From: CBDDBU01 sp965226045
GTDB taxonomy: Bacteria; Pseudomonadota; Alphaproteobacteria; VGEJ01
Direction of reading: 5' to 3'
Assembly (NCBI GenBank): GCA_965226045.1
Contig: CBDDBU010000026.1
Span: 248,001-312,000, forward strand
Length of the DNA: 64,000 bases
Part shown: positions 56,462-64,000 of the stretch, piece by piece
Numbering within the stretch: the stretch's first letter is position 1
How the letters are laid out: each line of letters starts with the position of its first letter
Translations under genes and position numbers: made by a program
Notes under the pieces: model-generated
The model's input: only the letters and a program-made list of their open reading frames with translations
Database searches by the model: none
Told to the model about the DNA's origin: nothing

Positions 56462-57349
56462 ATGCCGAGCCTCAAAGACCTACGCAATCGCATCGCCAGC
56501 GTGCGATCGACCCAGAAAATCACGCTGGCGATGAAGATGGTGGCGGCGTCCAAGCTGCGTCGCGCCCAGGAGCAGGCCGAGGCCGCCCGCCCGTATGCCG
56601 AGCGGATGGAGCGCATGCTGGCCTCGCTCGCCGCAAGCCTTGGCGACAACGAGGCGGCGCCGCGATTGTTGGTCGGAACTGGCGCGGAGGCGAGCCACCT
56701 TATTGTGGTCGCCACCGCCGAGCGGGGCCTGTGCGGTGGTTTCAACTCGTCGATCGCGCGCGCGGCAAGGCTGCGCATTCGCGGTCTGGTGACGGAGGGC
56801 CGTACCGTCAAGGTGCTGTGCGTAGGCCGCAAGGGTCGCGACATGTTGCGGCGCGAGTTCGGTGGGCTGATGGTTGATGAGGTCGACCTCAGCGGTGTCC
56901 GCCGATTGTCGTTCGGCGACGCGGTGCCGATCGCGGAACGCATCATCGCGCTCTACGATGAAGGTGCGTTCGACGTTTGCACGATCTTCTTCGACACCTT
57001 CGTGACGGTGATGACGCAAGTCGTGACCGAGCGCCAGCTGATCCCGGCTGCCATAGCGCTGGATCCGGACGCCTCGGCTGGTGACGAGACGGGCGCGATC
57101 CCGGAGTTCGAGCCCGACGAGGCCGAAATTCTCGCGGCGTTGGTGCCTCGCAACTTGGCGGTGCAGATCTATCGCGCCCTACTGGAGAACGCGGCGAGCG
57201 AGCAAGGCGCGCGCATGACCGCGATGGACAGCGCCACCCGCAACGCCGGCGACATGATCAATCGACTTACGCTCAGCTACAATCGTACCCGCCAAGCGGT
57301 GATCACCAGTGAACTCATTGAGATCATCTCGGGCGCGGAGGCGCTGTAG
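56462..57349 (+). CDS. atpG: ATP synthase subunit gamma
   Basis: Central rotor shaft of F1. 295 residues with the N-terminal coiled-coil start PSLKDLRNRIASVRSTQKITLAMKMVAASKLRRAQ and the C-terminal helix MTAMDSATRNAGDMINRLTLSYNRTRQAVITSELIEIISGAEAL. Both are the family hallmarks that face the alpha3beta3 ring. Confidence 0.96.
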   Translation: MPSLKDLRNRIASVRSTQKITLAMKMVAASKLRRAQEQAEAARPYAERMERMLASLAASLGDNEAAPRLLVGTGAEASHLIVVATAERGLCGGFNSSIARAARLRIRGLVTEGRTVKVLCVGRKGRDMLRREFGGLMVDEVDLSGVRRLSFGDAVPIAERIIALYDEGAFDVCTIFFDTFVTVMTQVVTERQLIPAAIALDPDASAGDETGAIPEFEPDEAEILAALVPRNLAVQIYRALLENAASEQGARMTAMDSATRNAGDMINRLTLSYNRTRQAVITSELIEIISGAEAL

Positions 57350-57374
57350 TGGGCCCACACACTCGGAGCACGAC

Positions 57375-58796
57375 ATGAACACCAACCTCGTCGGCAGGAT
57401 CTCCCAGGTCATCGGCGCCGTGATCGATGTTCAATTCGACGGGGAGCTGCCGCCAATCCTAAATGCGCTCGAGTGCGACAACCACGGCCAGCGGCTGGTC
57501 CTCGAGGTCGCGCAGCACCTCGGCGAATCGACGGTGCGGACGGTGGCCATGGATTCGACCGACGGTCTGGTGCGCGGTACCGAGGTCACCGACACCGGTG
57601 GGCCGATCCGCATCCCCGTGGGACCCGAGACACTGGGACGCATCATGAATGTGATCGGCGAGCCGATTGACGAGCGGGGCGAGATCAAGACCGCACAGCG
57701 CATGCCGATCCATCGCGCGGCGCCCGAATTCGTGGAGCAGTCGACCGAACAGGAAATCCTGGTCACCGGCATCAAGGTCGTCGATTTGTTGGCGCCGTAC
57801 GCGCGCGGCGGCAAGATCGGCTTGTTCGGCGGCGCCGGCGTGGGCAAGACGGTGATCATCCAGGAACTCATCAACAATATCGCCAAGGCCCATGGTGGAT
57901 TCTCGGTGTTCGCGGGGGTCGGCGAGAGGACGCGCGAGGGCAACGACCTCTATCACGAGATGATCGAATCGGGCGTCATCAATCTCGAGGGCGAGTCGAA
58001 GGCGGCGTTGGTCTTCGGCCAGATGAACGAGCCGCCGGGCGCTCGCGCCCGCGTTGGCCTGACTGGCGTGACGGTCGCCGAATATTTCCGTGACGAAGAG
58101 GGCCAGGACGTTCTCCTGTTCGTCGACAATATCTTCCGTTTCACCCAGGCGGGCTCCGAGGTCTCCGCGCTGCTCGGCCGCATCCCGAGCGCGGTCGGCT
58201 ATCAGCCGACGCTGGCCACCGACATGGGCAACCTGCAGGAGCGCATTACCTCCACCAACAAAGGCTCCATCACCTCGGTGCAGGCGATCTACGTGCCGGC
58301 CGACGATCTAACCGATCCGGCGCCGGCGACCTCGTTCGCTCACCTTGACGCGACGACGGTGCTGTCGCGCCAGATCGCCGAGCTCGGCATTTATCCGGCG
58401 GTCGACCCGCTCGATTCGACCTCGCGCATGCTGGATCCGCGGATCGTCGGCGATGAGCACTACACGGTCGCGACGCGCGTGCAGGAGGTGTTGCAGACCT
58501 ACAAGGGCTTGCAGGACATCATCGCCATTCTGGGCATGGACGAATTGAGCGAGGAGGACAAGCTGACGGTGGCGCGGGCGCGCAAGATCCAGCGCTTTCT
58601 GTCACAGCCCTTCCATGTCGCCGAGGTCTTCACCGGCCGACCGGGCGTTCTGGTTTCGCTTGAGCAAACGATCAAGGGATTCCGGCAAATCGTCGACGGC
58701 GAGCACGATGATCTGCCGGAGGCGGCGTTTTACATGCTTGGCACGATCGAGGAAGCGGTCGATCGGGCCAAGGAAATGGCGGCCGAAGCCGCCTAG
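57375..58796 (+). CDS. atpD: ATP synthase subunit beta
   Basis: Catalytic F1 subunit, 473 residues from ATG 57375 (MNTNLVGRISQVIG) with GGAG ten bases upstream; the frame opens 22 codons earlier. P-loop GGAGVGKTVIIQELINN (about 155), catalytic Glu in GVGERTREGNDLYHEM (about 186), and the PROSITE alpha/beta signature region PAVDPLDSTSRMLDP (about 345). Confidence 0.97.
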   Translation: MNTNLVGRISQVIGAVIDVQFDGELPPILNALECDNHGQRLVLEVAQHLGESTVRTVAMDSTDGLVRGTEVTDTGGPIRIPVGPETLGRIMNVIGEPIDERGEIKTAQRMPIHRAAPEFVEQSTEQEILVTGIKVVDLLAPYARGGKIGLFGGAGVGKTVIIQELINNIAKAHGGFSVFAGVGERTREGNDLYHEMIESGVINLEGESKAALVFGQMNEPPGARARVGLTGVTVAEYFRDEEGQDVLLFVDNIFRFTQAGSEVSALLGRIPSAVGYQPTLATDMGNLQERITSTNKGSITSVQAIYVPADDLTDPAPATSFAHLDATTVLSRQIAELGIYPAVDPLDSTSRMLDPRIVGDEHYTVATRVQEVLQTYKGLQDIIAILGMDELSEEDKLTVARARKIQRFLSQPFHVAEVFTGRPGVLVSLEQTIKGFRQIVDGEHDDLPEAAFYMLGTIEEAVDRAKEMAAEAA

Positions 58797-58805
58797 AGCG
58801 GGACC

Positions 58806-59207
58806 ATGGCCGACAAGGTTCAATTCGAGCTGGTCTCGCCCGAACGCCTTCTCGCCTCGGAGGAGGTGGAGATGGTGGTGGTGCCGGGCACCGAGGGCGA
58901 CTTCGGCGTTCTCGTCGACCATGCACCGGTCACGGCGTCGGTACGCCCCGGGGTGTTGGAGATTCACAACGAGGGTGCCGACGTCCGGCGCATCTTTTTG
59001 TCGGGGGGCTTTTGCGAGGTGACGGCGGAGCGCTGCACGGTGCTTGCCGAGGAATCAGCGCCGGTGGACGAGCTCGACCGCGCCAGTCTGGAGAAACGGC
59101 TCGCATACGCGCGCGAGGACCTTGAGGACGCGCGGACTGATGCGGAGCGACACCGGGCCGAAATCGCGATTCAACTGTTTGAGGAGATGATTGGCGCGGC
59201 GAGCTGA
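58806..59207 (+). CDS. atpC: ATP synthase subunit epsilon
   Basis: Rotor subunit that also inhibits ATP hydrolysis. 133 residues: N-terminal beta-sandwich (VQFELVSPERLLASEEVEMVVVPGTEGDFGVLVDHAPV) and a C-terminal helical hairpin. Last gene of the operon, 9 bp after atpD. Confidence 0.94.
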   Translation: MADKVQFELVSPERLLASEEVEMVVVPGTEGDFGVLVDHAPVTASVRPGVLEIHNEGADVRRIFLSGGFCEVTAERCTVLAEESAPVDELDRASLEKRLAYAREDLEDARTDAERHRAEIAIQLFEEMIGAAS

Positions 59208-59285
59208 GTTCACTGTCTTGGCTGCGGACGGTCTTTTGGCTACACTCGCGCCACCAGTTGGGATGGATGGAGGCGGCGAGGTCCC

Positions 59286-60134
59286 ATGCAACCAGAGCGC
59301 AAGCCGGAAAAGGCGCGCCCGAGTTGGACGCTGGATGATGTGCCCTGGGAGCGGTTCGATTCGAGCCGCGTGGATCCGGGACATCTGAAGGCGGTCAAGG
59401 GCGCCTGCATGGTCGAGCACCACAGCGACGACTACGTCGCCTATCTGTGCTCGGTATTTCATGGCGATCCCGCTTTCCAGGCCGAGGCCCGGGCGTGGGG
59501 GATCGAAGAGCTTCAACACGGCCAGGCCCTGCGGCGCTGGTGCGAGCTCGCCGATCCTAGCTTCGATTTCGAGGCGCGTTTCGCGCGCTTCAAGGCGGGG
59601 GGGCATCAGCTGCCCACCAAGGCGGCCGAATCGGTGCGTGGCTCCCGCACCAAGGAATTGGTCGCGCGCTGCTTCGTCGAGTCGGGCACCAGCGCCTTCT
59701 ACAGCGCCGTGCGCGATGCCACCGACGAGCCGGTGCTGCGCCATATCTGTCACCGTATAGCGGGCGACGAATACCGCCATTACAGGCTCTTCTACAGCAA
59801 CAAGAAGCGCTATGGCGCCATCGAGAAACCGAGCATGTGGGCGGGCCTGTGGATCGCCCTCGGGCGGTTGGCGGAGAGCGGGGACGACGAGCTGGCCTAT
59901 GCCTACTATTGCGGCAACGGGCTCACCACACCCTATCGGCGGCGGCGGTACGCGACCGCTTTCGCGCGGCGGACGTTGCCACTCTATCGCTACGAGCACG
60001 TGGCCAAGGGGTTGGCGATGACCCTCAAGGCCGCCGGGCTGAAGCCGCGCGGGCCGGCGGGCCGTTGTCTCACCCAGATTGGCTGGTTTGTGTTCCGCAC
60101 CTACGCCTGGTCGCTGTGCCGGGTCAGCGCCTGA
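59286..60134 (+). CDS. Ferritin-like di-iron domain protein
   Basis: 282 residues. Possible metal-binding Glu/His sets: EEAR..WGIEELQHGQALRRW (about 70-85), ESGTSAFYSAVRD and AGDEYRHYRLFYSNKKRYG (about 155), in a four-helix rubrerythrin/ferritin-like layout. Residues 230-282 are a basic C-terminal tail. Similar proteins are common next to alphaproteobacterial atp operons, by my recollection. Oxidoreductase role is an inference from the Glu-x2-His pattern. Confidence 0.7.
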   Translation: MQPERKPEKARPSWTLDDVPWERFDSSRVDPGHLKAVKGACMVEHHSDDYVAYLCSVFHGDPAFQAEARAWGIEELQHGQALRRWCELADPSFDFEARFARFKAGGHQLPTKAAESVRGSRTKELVARCFVESGTSAFYSAVRDATDEPVLRHICHRIAGDEYRHYRLFYSNKKRYGAIEKPSMWAGLWIALGRLAESGDDELAYAYYCGNGLTTPYRRRRYATAFARRTLPLYRYEHVAKGLAMTLKAAGLKPRGPAGRCLTQIGWFVFRTYAWSLCRVSA

Positions 60135-60171
60135 GTGCGGCGCGACCGCCACTTATAGTGTGCCGTGAGAG

Positions 60172-60726
60172 CTAGCGGTTCGCGCCGGGCCGCCACAGGA
60201 CATCGTCGGCGCCGTCGTTGTTCAGATGACGGCCGAGCACGAACAGATGATCCGACAGCCGATTGAGAAACATAAGCGCGAGCGGGTTGACCGTTTCGCG
60301 GGCACACAATTCACTGACCAGACGTTCAGCGCGGCGCGTGAAGGTGCGGCCGACGTGCAAGTGCGCCGCCGCCGCTGTGCCGCCCGGCAGCACGAAGGAT
60401 GCGAGCGGCCGCAGCCGTTCGTTCATCGCATCGATTTCGGCCTCCAGACGGTCGACTTGGCGTTGAGTGATGCGCAGTCGGTCGTCATCGGCGCCCGGCG
60501 TGCAGAGATCGGCGCCGAGATCGAAGAGATCATCCTGAATGCGCGCTAGCATCGCGTCCGGGTCGCCGCTGGTATCGAGGCGCGCAATGCCGATCGCGGC
60601 GTTGGCCTCATCGACGGTGCCATAGGCGGCGACACGTAGGTCGTGCTTGGCGACCCGCGCCCCGCCGCCAAGCGATGTCATGCCGCCATCGCCGCCACGG
60701 GTGTAGATGCGCGTGAGCTTAACCAT
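60172..60726 (-). CDS. Cob(I)yrinic acid a,c-diamide adenosyltransferase, PduO/ATR type
   Basis: 184 residues; converts cob(I)alamin and ATP to adenosylcobalamin. The N-terminal ATP-binding motif is YTRGGDGGMTSLGGGARV, with YGTVDEANAAIG and the C-terminal RTFTRRAERLVSEL and LNRLSDHLFVLGRHLN regions typical of this fold. The usual KTGD..T is here RGGDGGMT, the variant seen in many alphaproteobacterial copies. Terminates convergently with the ferritin-like gene. Confidence 0.88.
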   Translation of the reverse strand: MVKLTRIYTRGGDGGMTSLGGGARVAKHDLRVAAYGTVDEANAAIGIARLDTSGDPDAMLARIQDDLFDLGADLCTPGADDDRLRITQRQVDRLEAEIDAMNERLRPLASFVLPGGTAAAAHLHVGRTFTRRAERLVSELCARETVNPLALMFLNRLSDHLFVLGRHLNNDGADDVLWRPGANR

Positions 60727-60868
60727 GTTGCCCGGAACTTAGACGGCTCGTGTGTGGTTGACCGAGCGCCGGGTGGCGCTGGCCAATGACTTGCCAAGAC
60801 CGTGGACTTGCGGAGACTTGGCGAACGCGTCAAAGGCGGTGCCGAGGCCCGATGCGTGGAGAGACGGC
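60727..60868. other. Intergenic region upstream of the PPOX-like remnant
   Basis: Between the divergent adenosyltransferase and PPOX-like genes; I see no clear promoter box or RNA structure. Confidence 0.4.
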
Positions 60869-61254
60869 ATGATCCCGAGTGAGTTGGTCGACTTCGTGCA
60901 TGGCCCGCACTTCCCGACGACATCAAACCGGCGATGCAGGGGGTTCTGCCCCTCGATCATCGTCACGTGGGCGCTCGACGGAACGCCGAACGCGACCATA
61001 ATCTCGCAGGTTTATTACGTCGACGACACCCATGTCGCGCTGTCGCATCAGTTCTTCAGCCAAGACCCATCGCAATGTCCGTGAGAACCCGAACGTGATG
61101 GCCGTGGTGACGGAAGCCGAGACGTGCGCGACCTGGGCGCTGCGGTTGGTCTTTGATCATTCGGAAACCGAGGGGACCGGTCTTCGACGAGATGGACATG
61201 CAAATCGAGGCCATTGCCTCGACGACCGGTATGACCGGTATCTTCAAGCTGAAG
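60869..61254 (+). pseudogene. Pyridoxamine-phosphate-oxidase-like gene, truncated by IS256b copy 2
   Basis: From ATG 60869 (GGAGAG upstream): MIPSELVDFVHGPHFPTTS..GFCPSIIVTWALDGTPNATIISQVYYVDDTHVALSHQFF, then an added C near 61061 shifts the frame to KTHRNVRENPNVMAVVTEAET..RLVFDHSETEG, and an added A near 61177 shifts it to PVFDEMDMQIEAIASTTGMTGIFKLKE. The gene then ends at the IS terminus. It resembles flavin-binding (PNPOx-split-barrel) domain proteins. Without the insertions the frame is continuous up to the IS. Confidence 0.7.
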
Positions 61255-62707
61255 GAGATGTCCCGGTCGATGTTGAAAAGTTGAGGTAGGTGTCGCTCTC
61301 CTGGAGCCGTTAGGGCTCCGGGTGCTGCAAACCCAAGAGGGAGAACGACACCATGGGAAAGAATATCCGTAGTTCCAGTAGCCCGAAAGCCCTTGCCACC
61401 TCGTTTCCTATGCCGCCGCTGGCAGACGCGATGGACGCAGTCCGTCTCAGCGTGGATCGGTTCTGTCTCCTGGCCGGGGTCGAGGCCTTGGCCGAGATGA
61501 TGGAGGAGGACGCCACGACCGTGTGCGGGGCCCGACATCGTCGCCATGGGAACCGTCGGGGTTATCGCTGGGGCCATACGCAGAGCGAGATCGGCTACCA
61601 CGGCGGCCGCGTGAAAGTGCAGCGGCCACGGGTTCGCGACCATGCTGGCAAGGAGGTGGGTTTGGAGAGCTGGCAGGTGCTGCGCGACGGCAACCTGTTG
61701 CTCGAGTGGGCGCTCAACCTGATGGTGCTGAACGTGTCGACCCGCAAGTACCACCGCGCGGTCCGTCTGCCCGAGGGCGACCTGGCGAAAGCGCGTGGCG
61801 ACGGCACCTCGAAGTCGGCCGTTTCCCGGCGCTTTGTGGCGCTGTCGCGCAAGAAGATGAAGGCCTGGCTTGCCTCTGACCTCTCGGAGCTCGACCTGCT
61901 GGTCATCCAGATCGACGGTCTGCATGTCGGCGACCATGTCTTGGTGGCGGCGATCGGCGTCGATGGCAACGGCGACAAGCATGTCCTGGCCGTGGTCGAG
62001 GGGGCGACGGAGAACACTGTCGTCGTCCAGGCCTTGCTCGACAATCTCCTCGCCAGGGGGCTCGATCCGACGCTGCCCCGGCTGTTCATCGTCGATGGCG
62101 CGAAGGCGCTCAGCAAAGCGATCCGCAACACCTTCGGTGTGGCCGCCGCCATCCAGCGCTGCCAGGTCCACAAGGGCCGTAACATCATCGAGCGCCTGCC
62201 CCTGCATTTGCATGCGAGCGTCAAGAAGGCGCTCCGTCAGGCCTGGGACCAGGACGACGCAGACAAGGCCGAACGGCTGCTGCGCAACCTGGCCCGGCGT
62301 CTGGAGCATGAGGAACCGGGCGTCTCGGGCAGCATCCTGGAGGGGCTGGACGAGATACTCACCGTCATCCGCCTCGGGCCTGCCCGCACGAACTCCGGCG
62401 CTCGCTCGCCTGCACCAACATCGTCGAGAACGCGCTCGGCACGGTGCGCCAGGTCACCCGCAACGTCAAACAGCTGGAGACACGCCGAGATGGCGCTCAG
62501 ATGGACCGCCGCCGGCCTGCTGGAGGCCCAGAAAATCTTCCGTCGCCTCAAGGCCTATCGTCAGCTGCCCATCCTCCGAAATGCTCTCCAGGAACACTTG
62601 AGAAAGGCTCAGGCCGACAGTGCCATTGAAACCATCATGAAGGCAGCATAGCATCATCAACCAGCGACGCCTGCCCCACGAATTTCAACAGAGATAGCGA
62701 CATCGCC
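61255..62707 (+). mobile_element. IS256b copy 2, damaged
   Basis: Second copy of the 39626-41074 element, ends GAGATGTCCC at 61255 and, complemented, GGCGATGTC at 62707. No direct repeat flanks it: the left side is the PPOX-like gene, the right side the RR-MBL gene, both cut at the IS ends. The transposase has three 1-bp insertions. Confidence 0.85.
61353..62651 (+). pseudogene. IS256-family transposase (IS256b copy 2), compensated frameshifts
   Basis: Near-identical to copy 1 up to VIRLG (about residue 352). Then a G in CTCGGGCC, a C in TGCCCGCA and an A in AAACAGCTGG, each 1-bp insertions relative to copy 1, shift and finally restore the frame. About 40 residues between are scrambled, so TNIVENALG with the catalytic Glu is replaced. 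The reading frame is open for 432 codons but the protein should be inactive. Confidence 0.85.
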
Positions 62708-63629
62708 GCGCGCGTCGGTCGGAAGAAATAGTTCGTTATCGGTGATGTAACACCATGAGCGACCGCCATGGTTGACCCGATAGCCGAGGCACGAGGCCGG
62801 GTGGCTGAGCAGCATCGATTGGACTTCGATCCCGCCGATCGTGTGGGTGCCTTCTTGAAGATTGCGGAAGTAGACATTGGCTGCGAATTCGCGCGTTGTT
62901 ATCGGGAAATATACGTTGTCCATCTGCGCGGAGGTCAGCTCGCGCATCGTCAGATCGCCGTGGGACGGTCCGCAAATCTCAAATTCGCAACCGTGCAGAT
63001 AGAGGGGGACAAAAAACGGCAGCGCGTTGATGTGGTCCCAGTGCGGGTGTGAGATGAATATCTTCGCGTCGAGTCGCGTGCGCCCCTCCGCCAACAAGCT
63101 GTCCGATACCCGCTTGATGCCCGCCCCGCATCGAACACGAAGAAGCGACCGTCCGCAAACGACAGCGTGACGCAAGATGTATTGCCACCGTATTTGAGAG
63201 AGCTCTCCCCGGGAACCGGCAGGGGCCGCGCACGCCCCAGAATTGGAGAACGACCTCGTCTCGGATCAACGCCATCAAATCATTCAAGAACACCGCCGGG
63301 TCGATTGGTTTGGTGATGTAGCCGGCCGCGCCGAGCCCCAGAGCGTGTCTTTGGTCGAAGTCATAGGGTTTGGCGCTCACCATGACGATCGTCGTCGCCG
63401 ACAGCTCTTCCATCTCCGAGAGTCGCCGGAGGATCGTTATTCCGTCGATTCCGGGCATCATGATGTCGAGAAGAATGCAATCTGGTTTCCGTCGCGCGGC
63501 ATCTTCCAGTGCGTGTCCGCTAGACGCACTGGCATGAACGCTTATGACCCCCTGCCGGACGAAGTGCGAGACGATCTCGACGAAATCCGGGTCGTCGTCG
63601 ATGACTTGAAATGAAAGGGCGCCGTTCAT
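62708..63629 (-). pseudogene. Response regulator / MBL-fold fusion gene, two frameshifts, cut by IS256b
   Basis: From ATG 63629 (MNGALSFQVIDDDPDFVEIV): a CheY-like receiver with acidic DDD, phospho-Asp in CILLDIMMPGIDG, Thr/Ser and Lys in VSAKPYDF and ITKPIDP. It continues as LQFWGVRG then one missing base (about 63215) leads to PLPVPGESSLKYGGNTSCVTLSFADGRFFVFDAG, and a second missing base (about 63127) to IKRVSDS..ISHPHWDHINALPFFVPL, an MBL domain with HxHxDH. It stops at the IS terminus after NELFLPTDARG; the remaining MBL strands are gone. The open reading of the MBL part into the IS (DVAISVEIRG) is not native. Confidence 0.75.
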
Positions 63630-63848
63630 CAGCAGGGATCTTTCCCCAGGCCACCAGGCAATCCAGCGCGGGGGATACGGCGCGGTGGGGCTGCGGCATG
63701 GGGCGATGGGAGCATGGGTCTTTGAGGTTGACAATCTATTGCCGCCGTTGTCGCGGCCCGATCCAAGCTTGTCAATGGCCTCGTCGAGGCTGCGTGCGGC
63801 CTTGGCGGCGCACCAAGGTCGAGCCGCAAAGCCCGGCGGTGACGCGGC

Positions 63849-64000
63849 TCAAATCTCGGGATGCCGCGTGCTCCAGTCGGTTGCCTGCTGGTAAGCGTGG
63901 CCTGACCGCAACAACAGGCCCTCGCCGAGGTGCGGCCCGATCAGCTGAAAGCCGAGCGGCAGACCTTCGGCGGAGAAGCCGCAGGGCAGGGAGATGGTCG
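63849..64000 (-). CDS. Amidase / GatA-like, C-terminal end, partial
   Basis: The last 50 codons of an amidase-signature enzyme: TISLPCGFSAEGLPLGFQLIGPHLGEG..HAYQQATDW and TGA at 63849. This ending fits Asp/Glu-tRNA amidotransferase subunit A (GatA) well. The rest lies past the right edge. Confidence 0.7.
   Translation of the reverse strand, partial: TISLPCGFSAEGLPLGFQLIGPHLGEGLLLRSGHAYQQATDWSTRHPEI

Overview
The window is about 64 kb of high-GC DNA from an alphaproteobacterium, most like the Rhodospirillales. I base this on the atpH-A-G-D-C operon standing alone, the xseB-ispA-dxs-tlyA cluster, the glyQ-glyS pair, the DUF2007-trmN6-S49 peptidase cluster and FabI/PpdK proteins of alphaproteobacterial type. 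No 16S rRNA is present, so the rank is an inference.

The dominant structure is a large inverted duplication. Bases 1-11485 (left arm) reappear as the reverse complement at 43428-54990 (right arm). At least eleven point differences or 1-bp indels separate the arms, apart from one badly altered insertion sequence. The left arm runs off the window inside atpA, so the duplication is longer than seen. Each arm carries the start of atpA, atpH, a GlcD-type FAD oxidase, a Sua5/TsaC protein, an IS256-family element (called IS256a here), a small unknown gene, a proline-racemase-family enzyme, a long acyl-CoA dehydrogenase, a secreted peptidoglycan-binding protein, and an IS1182-family element with an IS1595-family element nested in it. 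The IS1182 element is the exact inner edge of both arms.

The 32-kb single-copy centre (11486-43427) holds mostly housekeeping genes. In order: MBL hydrolase, frameshifted SDR, long-chain acyl-CoA ligase, an alkB-like remnant, class II aldolase, LOG protein, an RND pump and its adaptor, a histone-deacetylase-like enzyme, DUF4389 protein, xseB-ispA-dxs-tlyA (DNA repair and isoprenoid precursors), an ABM protein with a broken ECF sigma factor, aroC, fabI, ppdK, glyS-glyQ, S49 peptidase, trmN6, DUF2007 and a long-chain polyprenyl synthase. It ends at tRNA-Pro(CGG). From the tRNA to the right arm lies an eroded island: a second IS256-type element (IS256b), a tyrosine-recombinase remnant, an IS3 element with a -1 slippery site, and a beheaded DUF5615 gene.

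Right of the right arm the complete atpHAGDC operon continues, followed by a ferritin-like protein, a cobalamin adenosyltransferase, a truncated pyridoxamine-phosphate-oxidase-like gene, a damaged second IS256b copy, a truncated and frameshifted response-regulator/MBL fusion gene, and the 3' end of a gatA/amidase gene.

The genome appears to be undergoing IS-driven rearrangement and decay: five IS types, nested insertion, gene truncation at IS ends, and single-base frameshifts in at least five non-core genes. Part of this (the palindromic, error-rich IS1595 copy in the right arm, and perhaps some frameshifts) could be assembly or consensus error, and the sequence alone cannot decide.
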